From Maridesulfovibrio sp050916235 (lineage in GTDB: Bacteria > Desulfobacterota > Desulfovibrionia > Desulfovibrionales > Desulfovibrionaceae), in contig NZ_CP104854.1 in NCBI RefSeq assembly GCF_050916235.1, positions 682,001 through 746,000 of the forward strand: a stretch of DNA of 64,000 nt, written 5' to 3'. Positions 55,284 through 63,422 of the stretch are shown in pieces. Below the pieces are notes generated by a model. It did not search any database. It was not told the origin of the DNA and worked only from the letters and a program-made list of their open reading frames with translations. Numbering within the stretch: position 1 is the first letter of the stretch; each line of letters starts with the position of its first letter. The translations under genes were made by a program, and so were the position numbers.

Positions 55284-56088
55284 TTCTGATAATCTCTCTT
55301 GCCAACTGCATGTATTCAATTGCGCCTCTGGTTTTAGGATCTATGTCAAATATGATCCTGCCACTGGCACAGGCCTCTCTAAATTTCGTGTCCATATGTA
55401 TTATGGTGCTGAAAACCCTGTCACCGAGCTTCCTCCTGATCAAGTTCAGGATCTTCCTGCATGCCCCGGCCCTGCCGTCATACATAGTCGGCAGTGCCCG
55501 AAACTTAACTGGGCTGGGAAGAACCTTGTTCAGAATCTTGATCGTGTCAAAGAGCAGCCGGATTCCGTAAAGTGCCAGAAAATCCGTCTGGATCGGAATA
55601 AGCACACAATCTGATGCCACTATGGCATTGACCAGCAATACCCCCACATGGGGAGGACAGTCTATCAGAATGTAGTCATAGATATCTTTCACCTCGTCGA
55701 GGGCTGTTGAAAGAACCATTCCCTTATTCTTTCTGTCCTTAAGGTCAACCTCCAGCTCAGAAAGCCTGATGCTTGCCGGGACAAAATCAAACCCGGCCCT
55801 GTCGCGCTTCTGAACTATTTTCGGCCAGACTGTCTTGAAATCTGCATCATCAAAAAACAGATCATGCGCCGAGACCGTTACGTTTTCCGGAAAGAAGGAC
55901 ATATGAACCGAAGCGTTGGCATGGGGATCAAGGTCTATAACGAGAACCTTTTTCGAAAGCCTGCTTAAGGCCTCCCCCAGACTCAATGCGGTGGTTGTCT
56001 TGCCCACTCCTCCCTTCTGGTTGGCAATGGCCAGCACCCTGGCTTTGCCCGCAGTACTTTCAGACTGCATTTCTTTTTCTATTTCCAT
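55270..56088 (-). CDS. ParA-type ATPase of the chemotaxis operon
   Basis: 272 residues. Deviant Walker A KGGVGKTTTALSLGEAL near residues 25-40, LVIDLDPHANASVHM, Walker B-like YDYILIDCPPHVGVL and FLALYGIRLL. No parB or origin-like repeat is nearby, so chromosome segregation is unlikely. ParA homologues in che operons (ParC, PpfA) position chemoreceptor arrays; that role is inferred from context. Lies between cheR and cheW. Confidence 0.9.
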   Translation of the reverse strand: MEIEKEMQSESTAGKARVLAIANQKGGVGKTTTALSLGEALSRLSKKVLVIDLDPHANASVHMSFFPENVTVSAHDLFFDDADFKTVWPKIVQKRDRAGFDFVPASIRLSELEVDLKDRKNKGMVLSTALDEVKDIYDYILIDCPPHVGVLLVNAIVASDCVLIPIQTDFLALYGIRLLFDTIKILNKVLPSPVKFRALPTMYDGRAGACRKILNLIRRKLGDRVFSTIIHMDTKFREACASGRIIFDIDPKTRGAIEYMQLAREIIRNEDA

Positions 56089-56120
56089 ATATATACGCAG
56101 AGTTCCCTACAAGTACGCTG

Positions 56121-56999
56121 CTACTCCAACTTCTGGTAAATAATGGCTCCCGGATGATGCACAGGCTTGAAGGCCCTTGTGATGTTGTGCAGCGACTCCG
56201 AGTGCCCGATGATCAGAAATCCTCCGGGGGCGAGGTTGTCATAGAAAGCGTTGATGACCTTCTTTTTCATTGCTTCATCAAAGTAGATGATTACGTTGCG
56301 GCAAAAGACAATTTCCGATCTTTCAACCCTTTTAACCTGCATACGGTCGCTCAGGTTGATCTGGCCGAAACTGACCAGTTGCTTGATTGCAGGCTTGACC
56401 TTGAACTGCTTGCCGTCCTGATCAAAATACTTGCTTACAATCTCCTTGGGAGTGGTCCGCAGGGAATACTCACTGTAGACTGCACGCCGTGCCGATGTAA
56501 GAACCCTTTCGGAAAGGTCATTGGCGGTAATCTTCACGTCCCATGTCGCAAGCTCGGTTCCCAGGACTTCATGGATGATCATGGCAAGAGTGTACGGCTC
56601 CTCACCGGTAGAACACCCTGCAGACCATATACGGAGCCTTTTTCTACCCTTCTTGCGCAGCTCATTGAGTACATCAGGAAGTACCTTGGTCTGAAAGACC
56701 TTGAGCTGTGGCGGATTGCGATAAAAACTGGTCTCGTTGGTCGTTATGACTTCGAACAGCTTATTCATTTCCGCCTTTTTGCCGGAATCATACTGCAGAT
56801 AATAATAGTACTCCCCAAAACTCTTGAGATTAAGTTCCTTCAAACGGTTGGAGAGCCTGTTTTCAAGCAGGTACTTGCGGTTGCCTGCAATGAAGATTCC
56901 GGCCTGATCGTAGATAAAATCCCGTAACTGGGTAAACTCCAGCTCGGAGATCTTCAACTCTTTGCGCAGTGATATTGTCTTTGAAAAAAGAGAAGACAT
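56121..56999 (-). CDS. cheR: Chemoreceptor methyltransferase CheR
   Basis: 292 residues. N-terminal helical domain (LKISELEFTQLRDFIYDQAGIFI), then SAM-binding domain with NETSFYRNPPQLKVF, IWSAGCSTGEEPYTLAMII, ITANDLSERVLTSARRAVYSE and IVFCRNVIIYFDE. Methylates Glu residues of receptors. Its ATG directly follows the stop of the HEAT-repeat gene. CheB at 58992 provides the reverse reaction. Confidence 0.96.
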   Translation of the reverse strand: MSSLFSKTISLRKELKISELEFTQLRDFIYDQAGIFIAGNRKYLLENRLSNRLKELNLKSFGEYYYYLQYDSGKKAEMNKLFEVITTNETSFYRNPPQLKVFQTKVLPDVLNELRKKGRKRLRIWSAGCSTGEEPYTLAMIIHEVLGTELATWDVKITANDLSERVLTSARRAVYSEYSLRTTPKEIVSKYFDQDGKQFKVKPAIKQLVSFGQINLSDRMQVKRVERSEIVFCRNVIIYFDEAMKKKVINAFYDNLAPGGFLIIGHSESLHNITRAFKPVHHPGAIIYQKLE

Positions 57000-58928
57000 C
57001 TAGTCTCCAGCTCCTTGCTCTTCCTGGATTCTTGAAATGGCCTCTTCGGCAGCCTGGAGGATCTCCGGATCGGCATCGGCATTAGACACTTCAAGCAGAG
57101 CCTGAAACGCCATGGTGCCGCCGATGGTTCCGAGAACCTCTATAACCTTCATAACCACGAGTTTGTGCGAAGAATCCAGCATTGTTATTAATTGAGGCAG
57201 CGCACTTTCTTCACGATGCTCACCCAGGGCTTCCGCAGCGCGGATCTGGACCCAGTCATCGTCATCCTGAAGAGCCTGAATAAGGTACGGAATAACGTCC
57301 TGTTTGTAGCAGTTGCCCAAAAGCTCCACTACGGTCAAACGAACATCCCGGTTTTCGTCATGCAGACGTGAAAAGACCAGAGACATGCTGTCCCCATCTG
57401 AGCCGCAGTCATTCAGGGCTTCAAGAGCAATCTTCCTGACATCCGGCAGCTCGTCCTCAAGGGCCATTTTTATGTAGTTCAGGTTGAGCCTTGCATCCAG
57501 CTTGCCCATTGCGAAGACAGCCATGAGCCGGTCTATGGGCTCATCACTGTTGTACAGTTCAACAAACCGGCTGTTGACCTCTTCTCCGCCGATGGCCACG
57601 CAGGCATCAAGGGCTGCTTCCTTAACATCGTCATATGGATGGCTGAGCAGGGCAAAAATCGAATCGACAGCTTTCTCGTCGCGAAGCTTTCCGCCGAGAA
57701 AATGAATAGCCGACTTGAGCATTGACCCATCCTGCTCAATTTCAAGAACACCTTCAAAAAATTCACGTGCTTCATCCCCGGCCGTGACAACAAGAGCTTC
57801 AAGGATTCCACGTTTTATATCCCTGTCTCCGTTCTCGAACGCCTTCATAAGGATACCGGGAACCCTCTCGTCATCAAGCCTTGAAAGTAACTGGACAGCC
57901 AAAGACGCCTTATTGACGTTATCACTAACAAGTGCAGCTTCCATTGCCGGGTTAAAACTGAGATTGGACATGTCGTCCACAATCTTGGCCAGCCTGTCAC
58001 GATCGCGGTCGGGGTCAAGCTCACAGGCGATGTTGAATACTTCCTGAGTCGCTTTCTCACCGCCCACGTAACTGAGGCCGCTTATTGCTGCATCCTGAAC
58101 TTCCTCATCCTCATCCTTGAGGGCGATCAGCATGTACTCACGGAGTTTTTCCCGTTCGGTAGCCGAAAGAAGCTTGAGGGACTTGCCGCCGAGAATGCTC
58201 ACGATGGCCTTGACGATCTTGTTACGCAGGGCTGTGGGAGCTTTGTCCAGATGACGCAGCAGCATGGTGACGGCCTTGATATTACCCATCTCGCCTAGAG
58301 CGTCCACGATCATGGAGGCAACAAGGTCAGAGCTTGTATTCAGTGCCTTTACCAGCGCGTCAACAGAACTGGAGTGCTTGATCTTGGCCAGAGCCTCAAT
58401 AACTGCATACTGGACCCACTCGTCATCGAGCATCGCCTTGTTAAGACAACGGGCAGCAGCCGGATTGGCAAGATCGCCGAGACTTACAGCGGCCTGATAG
58501 CGAACGTTTACTTCCGGATCCTTCAGGAGTGCATCACATAGTGGATCAACCGCCATGAAACTGTCTGTGGAGCCCAGGATGTCAGTAGCAAAGATTCTTA
58601 TGTCCGGATCATTATCGTGGACAAGTTCCACGAGAGAAGGAAAGTCCTGAGCCCCGACTTCGCGCAGGATATCCATGGATAAGTTGCGAACAGGAGCCTC
58701 GTCGGAACGCAGCAGTGGAACAACAGCCTGCACTGCTCCCTTGCCGCCGATACTGCGCAGGGCATGGTCGGCAGCCTCCTGCAGCCCGAGATGATTTGAT
58801 TTCAGGAGCTCCGCAAGCATGGGCACGGCCTCTGCACAGCCCATCTCTCCGGCCTGAAAAGCAGCCTCACGGATAATTTCATTGTCATCGCTTTTAAGGT
58901 CTTGCAGAACCTTCGAACAATCCGTCAT
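57000..58928 (-). CDS. HEAT-repeat protein of the chemotaxis operon
   Basis: 642 residues with the ATG at 58928 (GGGGA upstream). Built throughout from about 30-residue HEAT/PBS-lyase-like repeats: for example EAAFQAGEMGCAEAVPMLAELL, VRYQAAVSLGDLANPAAARCL, VQDAAISGLSYVGGEKATQEV, VQIRAAEALGEHREESALPQLI. No catalytic motif, no signal peptide. Sandwiched between cheB (63 bases upstream) and cheR (adjacent), so a scaffold or regulator of adaptation is inferred. Such a protein is not part of classical che systems. Confidence 0.9.
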   Translation of the reverse strand: MTDCSKVLQDLKSDDNEIIREAAFQAGEMGCAEAVPMLAELLKSNHLGLQEAADHALRSIGGKGAVQAVVPLLRSDEAPVRNLSMDILREVGAQDFPSLVELVHDNDPDIRIFATDILGSTDSFMAVDPLCDALLKDPEVNVRYQAAVSLGDLANPAAARCLNKAMLDDEWVQYAVIEALAKIKHSSSVDALVKALNTSSDLVASMIVDALGEMGNIKAVTMLLRHLDKAPTALRNKIVKAIVSILGGKSLKLLSATEREKLREYMLIALKDEDEEVQDAAISGLSYVGGEKATQEVFNIACELDPDRDRDRLAKIVDDMSNLSFNPAMEAALVSDNVNKASLAVQLLSRLDDERVPGILMKAFENGDRDIKRGILEALVVTAGDEAREFFEGVLEIEQDGSMLKSAIHFLGGKLRDEKAVDSIFALLSHPYDDVKEAALDACVAIGGEEVNSRFVELYNSDEPIDRLMAVFAMGKLDARLNLNYIKMALEDELPDVRKIALEALNDCGSDGDSMSLVFSRLHDENRDVRLTVVELLGNCYKQDVIPYLIQALQDDDDWVQIRAAEALGEHREESALPQLITMLDSSHKLVVMKVIEVLGTIGGTMAFQALLEVSNADADPEILQAAEEAISRIQEEQGAGD

Positions 58929-58991
58929 TGCCAGTTCCCCATTTTTTTTAAAGCCGCAAAACAGCTTACGGTTGCACGCTGTCAAAATTCC

Positions 58992-60041
58992 TTAAAGATA
59001 AAGATTGTTGATGATCGCTGCGGCCATGTCGTCAATATCAACTATTTCATCCGCAAGTCCGTCATCCACAATTGCCTTGGGCATGCCGTATACTACACAG
59101 GAAGAGTCACTCTGGGCAATGGCCCTTCCGCCCTTACTTTTCAGCTCCCTGATTCCGTCACGTCCGTCATTTCCCATCCCGGTCAGAATAACTCCCAGCG
59201 CCCGCCTGCCAACTGCATTGGCAACAGAGGAAACCAGAACGTTTGCTGAAGGCTTGTACAAGGCTTCCCGCGGTTCGGGAGTCACAATCAGATCAATCCT
59301 GCTCACTTTCTGGTCAATAATCAGGTGCGATCCTCCGGGAGCTACGAAAGCATGTCCGGGAAGCAGCCTGTCTCCTGTCTCGGCCTCTTTTACCGTCAGC
59401 GGGCTTACGCCATTAAGACGATTGGCAAACGGTCCTGTGAAAGCTTTCGGCATATGCTGCGCAATAACAATACCGGCCGGGAAATCCTTGGGCAGGGAGG
59501 AAAGAATCTTCTGAACAGCCGGGGGGCCTCCGGTGGAAACTCCGATAACAACGACATCACGCTTGGGTCTTCCGACAGGAGTCCTTATGGGAACAACAGG
59601 ACGGCGGGACAAGGCGGTAGAACGAAGACGGGGCACAGGACGCATCTTGCGCATGGCTACCGTCTTAACCTTTGAAATAAGATCCTGCTCAATTTTTACT
59701 ATGTCCAGAGATACCTTGGAAAGCTGCTTGGGAATAAAATCAACTGCGCCCAGATCCATAGCTTTGAGAGTAGCTTCTGCACCCTCTGTTGTAAGAGAAC
59801 TGACCATCAGCACAGGGCGCGGCATTTCCATCATAATGTGCCGTAGAGCAGTAAGGCCGTCCATCTTGGGCATTTCAATATCAAGGGTAACCACATCGGG
59901 ATTATGCTGTCTGATAATCCTGAGTCCCTCTTCTCCGTCACGGGCAGTGGCCACAACCTTTATGCCCGGATCTTTTTCCAGCATCGTGCTGATGGCTTTA
60001 CGCATGAAAGCGGAATCATCTACAACAACAACTTTTATCAC
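58992..60041 (-). CDS. cheB: Chemoreceptor glutamate methylesterase CheB
   Basis: 349 residues, GTG start at 60041 with AAGGAG upstream. Receiver domain (VVVVDDSAFMRK, Asp in VVTLDIEMPKMDG) and C-terminal methylesterase with the Ser-His-Asp set in VIGVSTGGPPA, IAQHMP and GMGNDGRDG. First gene of the seven-gene operon. Removes methyl groups from receptors when phosphorylated by CheA. Confidence 0.97.
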   Translation of the reverse strand: MIKVVVVDDSAFMRKAISTMLEKDPGIKVVATARDGEEGLRIIRQHNPDVVTLDIEMPKMDGLTALRHIMMEMPRPVLMVSSLTTEGAEATLKAMDLGAVDFIPKQLSKVSLDIVKIEQDLISKVKTVAMRKMRPVPRLRSTALSRRPVVPIRTPVGRPKRDVVVIGVSTGGPPAVQKILSSLPKDFPAGIVIAQHMPKAFTGPFANRLNGVSPLTVKEAETGDRLLPGHAFVAPGGSHLIIDQKVSRIDLIVTPEPREALYKPSANVLVSSVANAVGRRALGVILTGMGNDGRDGIRELKSKGGRAIAQSDSSCVVYGMPKAIVDDGLADEIVDIDDMAAAIINNLYL

Positions 60042-60364
60042 TAGCCCAGTCTCCTTTTCCTACCACATCAGCATCTAAAAAATTCTTAAGGGTTTGTATA
60101 AAAAGGCGATTTAAAATCTATGAACAAGATATTCCGACAAAACACCTGATTCCCTGCACCTCAACCGTAGATAAAACTTCGCACAGATAAGAGTTTTTGT
60201 CCAACAAACTGCCTGAATTTCACCCAAAAATCATGTTATATTTTTCCAGGGACCACAACTTATATCATTCGGCAGTTAATTTTAAATTAATGAGTTAATC
60301 TGCGCAAGGCTATTAAAAAAATATCCTGAGAGGATTTGAAATTATTTTTTTCTACATTTTTTAC
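60042..60364. other. Gene-free AT-rich region upstream of cheB and tRNA-Pro
   Basis: About 320 AT-rich bases. It must hold the che operon promoter on the minus strand; I could not identify a convincing sigma-70, sigma-54 or sigma-28 match. Confidence 0.5.
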
Positions 60365-60393
60365 TTGCTATTGCCGCAATCTTTGGCTAACTA
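60365..60393 (+). promoter_or_regulatory. tRNA-Pro promoter
   Basis: TTGCTA (60365-60370), 17-base spacer, TAACTA (60388-60393), 14 bases before the tRNA 5' end. Confidence 0.65.
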
Positions 60394-60407
60394 CCCTCTT
60401 CGCAAGA

Positions 60408-60484
60408 CGGGATGTGGCTCAGTCTGGTAGAGCGCTGCGTTCGGGACGCAGAGACCGGAGGTTCAAATCCTCTCATCCCGACCA
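60408..60484 (+). tRNA. tRNA-Pro (anticodon CGG)
   Basis: 77 bases with encoded CCA. Acceptor CGGGATG/CATCCCG, D arm GCTCAGTCTGGTAGAGC, anticodon loop TTCGGGA (CGG), T arm GGTTCAAATCC. The rrn-independent single tRNA gene is followed by a terminator. Confidence 0.98.
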
Positions 60485-60492
60485 GATATCAC

Positions 60493-60527
60493 AGGCACTT
60501 ACGGTATAATATCGTAAGTGCCTTTTT
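60493..60527 (+). terminator. Terminator after tRNA-Pro
   Basis: AGGCACTTACG-GTATAATAT-CGTAAGTGCCT followed by TTTTTCT. Confidence 0.88.
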
Positions 60528-60530
60528 CTC

Positions 60531-60562
60531 GGTCTACACCGAACAAAGGGGCAGAAGCCCGA
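60531..60562 (+). repeat. Orphan copy of the ISL3 left end
   Basis: 32 bases identical to 60722-60753, the left end of the ISL3 element, but followed by different sequence (TATTTGG). No transposase attached. It lies between the tRNA-Pro terminator and the IS. Confidence 0.85.
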
Positions 60563-60664
60563 TATTTGGTAATTACATGCGATAGCAGTATTTCTCAGCA
60601 TTCCACGCCCAGAAGGCGAATGATTGTTTCGCGATCAAATCTTCTCTTATTCAGCGTTGAAAAA

Positions 60665-60704
60665 CTAAGGGACCGCAACTCCAATTGGAATTGCGGTCCC
60701 TTAG
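60665..60704. terminator. Long inverted repeat next to the IS
   Basis: 40-base near-perfect palindrome (CTAAGGGACCGCAA arms, two mismatches). Followed by TTAGCTTTC rather than a T run, so weak as a terminator; lies eight bases before the IS target duplication. Confidence 0.45.
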
Positions 60705-60712
60705 CTTTCTGA

Positions 60713-60720
60713 AATCAATT
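60713..60720. repeat. Target-site duplication, left copy
   Basis: AATCAATT, repeated at 62083-62090; 8 bp as usual for the ISL3 family. Confidence 0.85.
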
Positions 60721-62082
60721 GGGTCTACACCGAACAAAGGGGCAGAAGCCCGACTGATCAAATTTCCAACCGTTGATTCAAATCTCGACTACCCGCACAA
60801 AACCCGCACACGCAGCCGATAAGTTTTCAAAGTTTCTAAACCCGTATGCCCGCCTCTGGATAAGCTTCATCTTGCGATGAAATCCTTCGGTTGTTCCGTT
60901 GCTTTTGCCGTAGCGAAACATTCGAGCCACTTCCTCTTTCCAACTGTTCAGAGTTCTGCCCAGCGTTCTAAGCGGAGCAAAAGGACTCTGCTGAAGTTGA
61001 TTGATTTTATCAAGCAATTCGAAAATGTATTTTTTGCAACTACTACCATTTTGTGCCCTGATCCTGAGCAAATCGTTAAGCTCATGGCAGAAATGGTAAA
61101 TACTTTCGATAGCCGGTTGTACCTCAAAATATTTGGATAAAAGATCTTTCCTTTTATCGGTTAAACGGTCCTGCCGACACAGCATGGCCCGCATAATTCC
61201 ACCTCGACCATATGAAATATTTTCTTCATCGATCAGCTTGCATGTCTTGGTGAAATGCTGGTTTACCAGCCGAATAACGTGGAAACGATCCGAGACAATT
61301 CGAGCATTCGGAAACCAAGTTTTGACCATATGCCGATAAGCAGAATTCATATCGATGCAGACTACTTTTACCTTACTCCGTCCTTTAAGATTCCTGAGAA
61401 AAGGGAGCAATTCAGCAGCACTACGGCCCATAGCTATGTCAAAAATCTTGTTGTTTGCAAGGTCGCAAAACGTTGTTGAAAAACCGACTTTACGGGTGAA
61501 ACGATGTTCATCAATTCCGAGATAACGAGGACATTTCCAGTTGCTGCGTTGCCGGGCTTTCAGGTCGATGACCTGATGATAAAATCGCTCCACGCTGGAA
61601 ACGCCGATCCCGTTTTCGCGGGCAATTGTCTTGTTACATGAGCCGTTGTTGTACTGCCGAAAAACTTCGTGTTTAAGCAACTCTGTTGAACGGCTCCACT
61701 TCTTGATTCCGTCCATGTGGGTGTTGTAATAGCGACCGCAACCCATGCAGTGATGCTTGTGGCATTTTACTCGCAAAATCGATGCTCGGCCGTTATGCGG
61801 GATGCTCTTGATGAATCGTTGGAATGTATCCTTGATACGAAAAGAAGAACTTCTGCATCGCGGGCAAACGGGCTTACCCGTCCATGCTACCTCAAGAATT
61901 ATAGGAAAATACGAAACCACCTTTTTGATTGCAAAATCGGGAAGACCTATTAAAATCCGATCCATAAATTGACCTCTTTTCTGTGGTAGGAAATTTGGTC
62001 ATTTATAGGGCATATCGAGTCGGTTCGGTATGCCTTTCTTTTTGTCAGGATTCTTCATCGCCCCTTTCTTTGAGGTAGAGCC
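60721..62082 (-). mobile_element. Complete ISL3-family insertion sequence
   Basis: 1362 bp bounded by imperfect inverted repeats: left GGGTCTACACC...AAAGGGGC (60721-60743) and right, read inward, GGCTCTACCTC...AAAGGGGC (62082-62060), 17 of 23 positions matching. Flanked by the 8-bp duplication AATCAATT. Contains one transposase gene, intact, so the element looks recent and potentially active. Confidence 0.9.
60778..61965 (-). CDS. ISL3-family transposase
   Basis: 395 residues, full length. N-terminal zinc-binding region with Cys/His clusters (CPRCRSSSF, CHKHHCMGCGRYY), a helix-turn-helix (NKTIARENGIGVSSVERFYHQV) and the DDE catalytic domain: first Asp in YLGIDEHRF, second in VVCIDMNSAYRHM and Glu in GTTEGFHRKMK. 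GAGGT lies before the ATG. No frameshift or stop. Confidence 0.95.
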   Translation of the reverse strand: MDRILIGLPDFAIKKVVSYFPIILEVAWTGKPVCPRCRSSSFRIKDTFQRFIKSIPHNGRASILRVKCHKHHCMGCGRYYNTHMDGIKKWSRSTELLKHEVFRQYNNGSCNKTIARENGIGVSSVERFYHQVIDLKARQRSNWKCPRYLGIDEHRFTRKVGFSTTFCDLANNKIFDIAMGRSAAELLPFLRNLKGRSKVKVVCIDMNSAYRHMVKTWFPNARIVSDRFHVIRLVNQHFTKTCKLIDEENISYGRGGIMRAMLCRQDRLTDKRKDLLSKYFEVQPAIESIYHFCHELNDLLRIRAQNGSSCKKYIFELLDKINQLQQSPFAPLRTLGRTLNSWKEEVARMFRYGKSNGTTEGFHRKMKLIQRRAYGFRNFENLSAACAGFVRVVEI

Positions 62083-62090
62083 AATCAATT
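62083..62090. repeat. Target-site duplication, right copy
   Basis: AATCAATT, identical to 60713-60720. Confidence 0.85.
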
Positions 62091-62157
62091 TCAAACAAAA
62101 AAACTCAAACCAAATTGATCACAGATTAAAACGATTTCCTGCTGCTGGCTTGAACCA

Positions 62158-63276
62158 TTACAAAATCCCAGCCCCGACCCTGTTTTTCTTCAATGCTAAT
62201 GTAAGCACCCAGCAAATCAGAATTGAGCATGCGAATAGCAGCGGTGCCTTGATGAAAGGTGAAACATTAAACTCAAGCAGAAAATAAGCCCCATAATACA
62301 CGGTCAGAGAATGGAAGAAGTATATTCCATAGGAACTTGCTGCTAACGACCTCCAGACAGGCTGCCCGCTGTTCAAATACTTTTTGAAAGCCGCAACTCC
62401 GCCCATCAGGCAGGAGAAGCCGAGCACGTTGAATCCCAGAGCGTTACCAAGTTGCATAAGAATCTCTCCACCACGCGGAACCATCTGCATCTTGAAGTGA
62501 AGATAAAACATGGCTGATATAATGATCGCTCCAAGCCACGGCAGAAGACGCGGGTTGTATCCCTGTCTGGCGAACCAGTTGCGTTTCCAGGCCAGTATGC
62601 CAAGCCAGAAATACAACAAATAAACCGCCACTCTTAACGGCTGAAAAGCAAGAACATAATAGTCTGTCACCCAAGTATCTACAGGATAAAAACGGTTCAT
62701 GAAAAGAAATAAGGAGGTACAGGACGCAACAAACAATACCGGCAGAAGCGGAGATGGGATTCTGCTGCGCCCGGCAGGGCTGCGCAGGTCAGGAAATAAC
62801 GTGTAACAGGCACTCAGGATCAGATAGAAAACCGTAAGCAGTCCCAAAAACCAGAAAACAGACTGACTGTACATGGTCGTCCAGAACTGTCCGCCCCAGA
62901 ACTCAAGATATCCTGGGGCCTTGCCCCGCGAAAGAAGAATCATGTACATGGCCGGAGGCGCAAGAAATAGTACCCCCAGCACCCATGGAATAATTATCCG
63001 CTTGAACTTTGCCGCCCAGAACCCGGACAGACCGTGCTTCTGCAGGGAAGCTAGTGCAAAATACCCTGAAAGGAAAAACATGATCGGCATTACCGGAACA
63101 TCGGCCAGCACCACCACATAGGTAAAAAAAATGCTCTGCCCGGGATCAACCACGAACCACCATGACGGAGCAAATTTCATATAACAAAGGGAGACATGAA
63201 GCAGCACGACTGCAAAAATAGCCGCTGCACGTAGGTTATCTAAAAAATACATTCTGCTGTTCATAATTAGATCCAC
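62158..63276 (-). CDS. Acyltransferase-3 family membrane protein
   Basis: 372 residues, about ten membrane helices. Family signature at the N terminus: YFLDNLRAAAIFAVVLLHVS with the catalytic His, then VPVMPIMFFLSGYFA and AAKFKRIIIPWVLGV with the conserved Arg. Closest in organisation to OpgC/MdoC-like members that acylate glycans such as periplasmic glucans, or other membrane acyltransferases. GTG at 63276 is used; an ATG four codons later is possible. The gene ends 76 bases short of the IS and is intact. Confidence 0.88.
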   Translation of the reverse strand: MDLIMNSRMYFLDNLRAAAIFAVVLLHVSLCYMKFAPSWWFVVDPGQSIFFTYVVVLADVPVMPIMFFLSGYFALASLQKHGLSGFWAAKFKRIIIPWVLGVLFLAPPAMYMILLSRGKAPGYLEFWGGQFWTTMYSQSVFWFLGLLTVFYLILSACYTLFPDLRSPAGRSRIPSPLLPVLFVASCTSLFLFMNRFYPVDTWVTDYYVLAFQPLRVAVYLLYFWLGILAWKRNWFARQGYNPRLLPWLGAIIISAMFYLHFKMQMVPRGGEILMQLGNALGFNVLGFSCLMGGVAAFKKYLNSGQPVWRSLAASSYGIYFFHSLTVYYGAYFLLEFNVSPFIKAPLLFACSILICWVLTLALKKNRVGAGIL

Positions 63277-63366
63277 ATCTTTCTTCTAAAAACGTTTGAA
63301 CGATAATCAGGTAGTTATTCCGGCTGAAGTTGTAAGTCAAACAGAACAGGGCATATCTCCCTACAA

Positions 63367-63398
63367 ATAAAAAAGGCCGGAAAAAACATCCCGGCCCT
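63367..63398 (-). terminator. Terminator after the chemoreceptor gene
   Basis: Minus strand AAGGGCCGGG-ATGTTTTTT-CCGGCCTTTTTT, just past the stop codon. Confidence 0.85.
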
Positions 63399-63422
63399 TG
63401 AGCAACTGAATGAACACAGAAA

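Noticed and set aside
55270..56088. ParA gene as sign of a plasmid or chromosome origin
   Set aside because: No ParB gene, parS-like or iteron repeats nearby, and the gene is embedded in the che operon.
60408..62090. tRNA-Pro plus transposase as a genomic-island boundary
   Set aside because: The IS has its own target duplication 229 bases beyond the tRNA and neither a tRNA 3'-end repeat nor an integrase is present.
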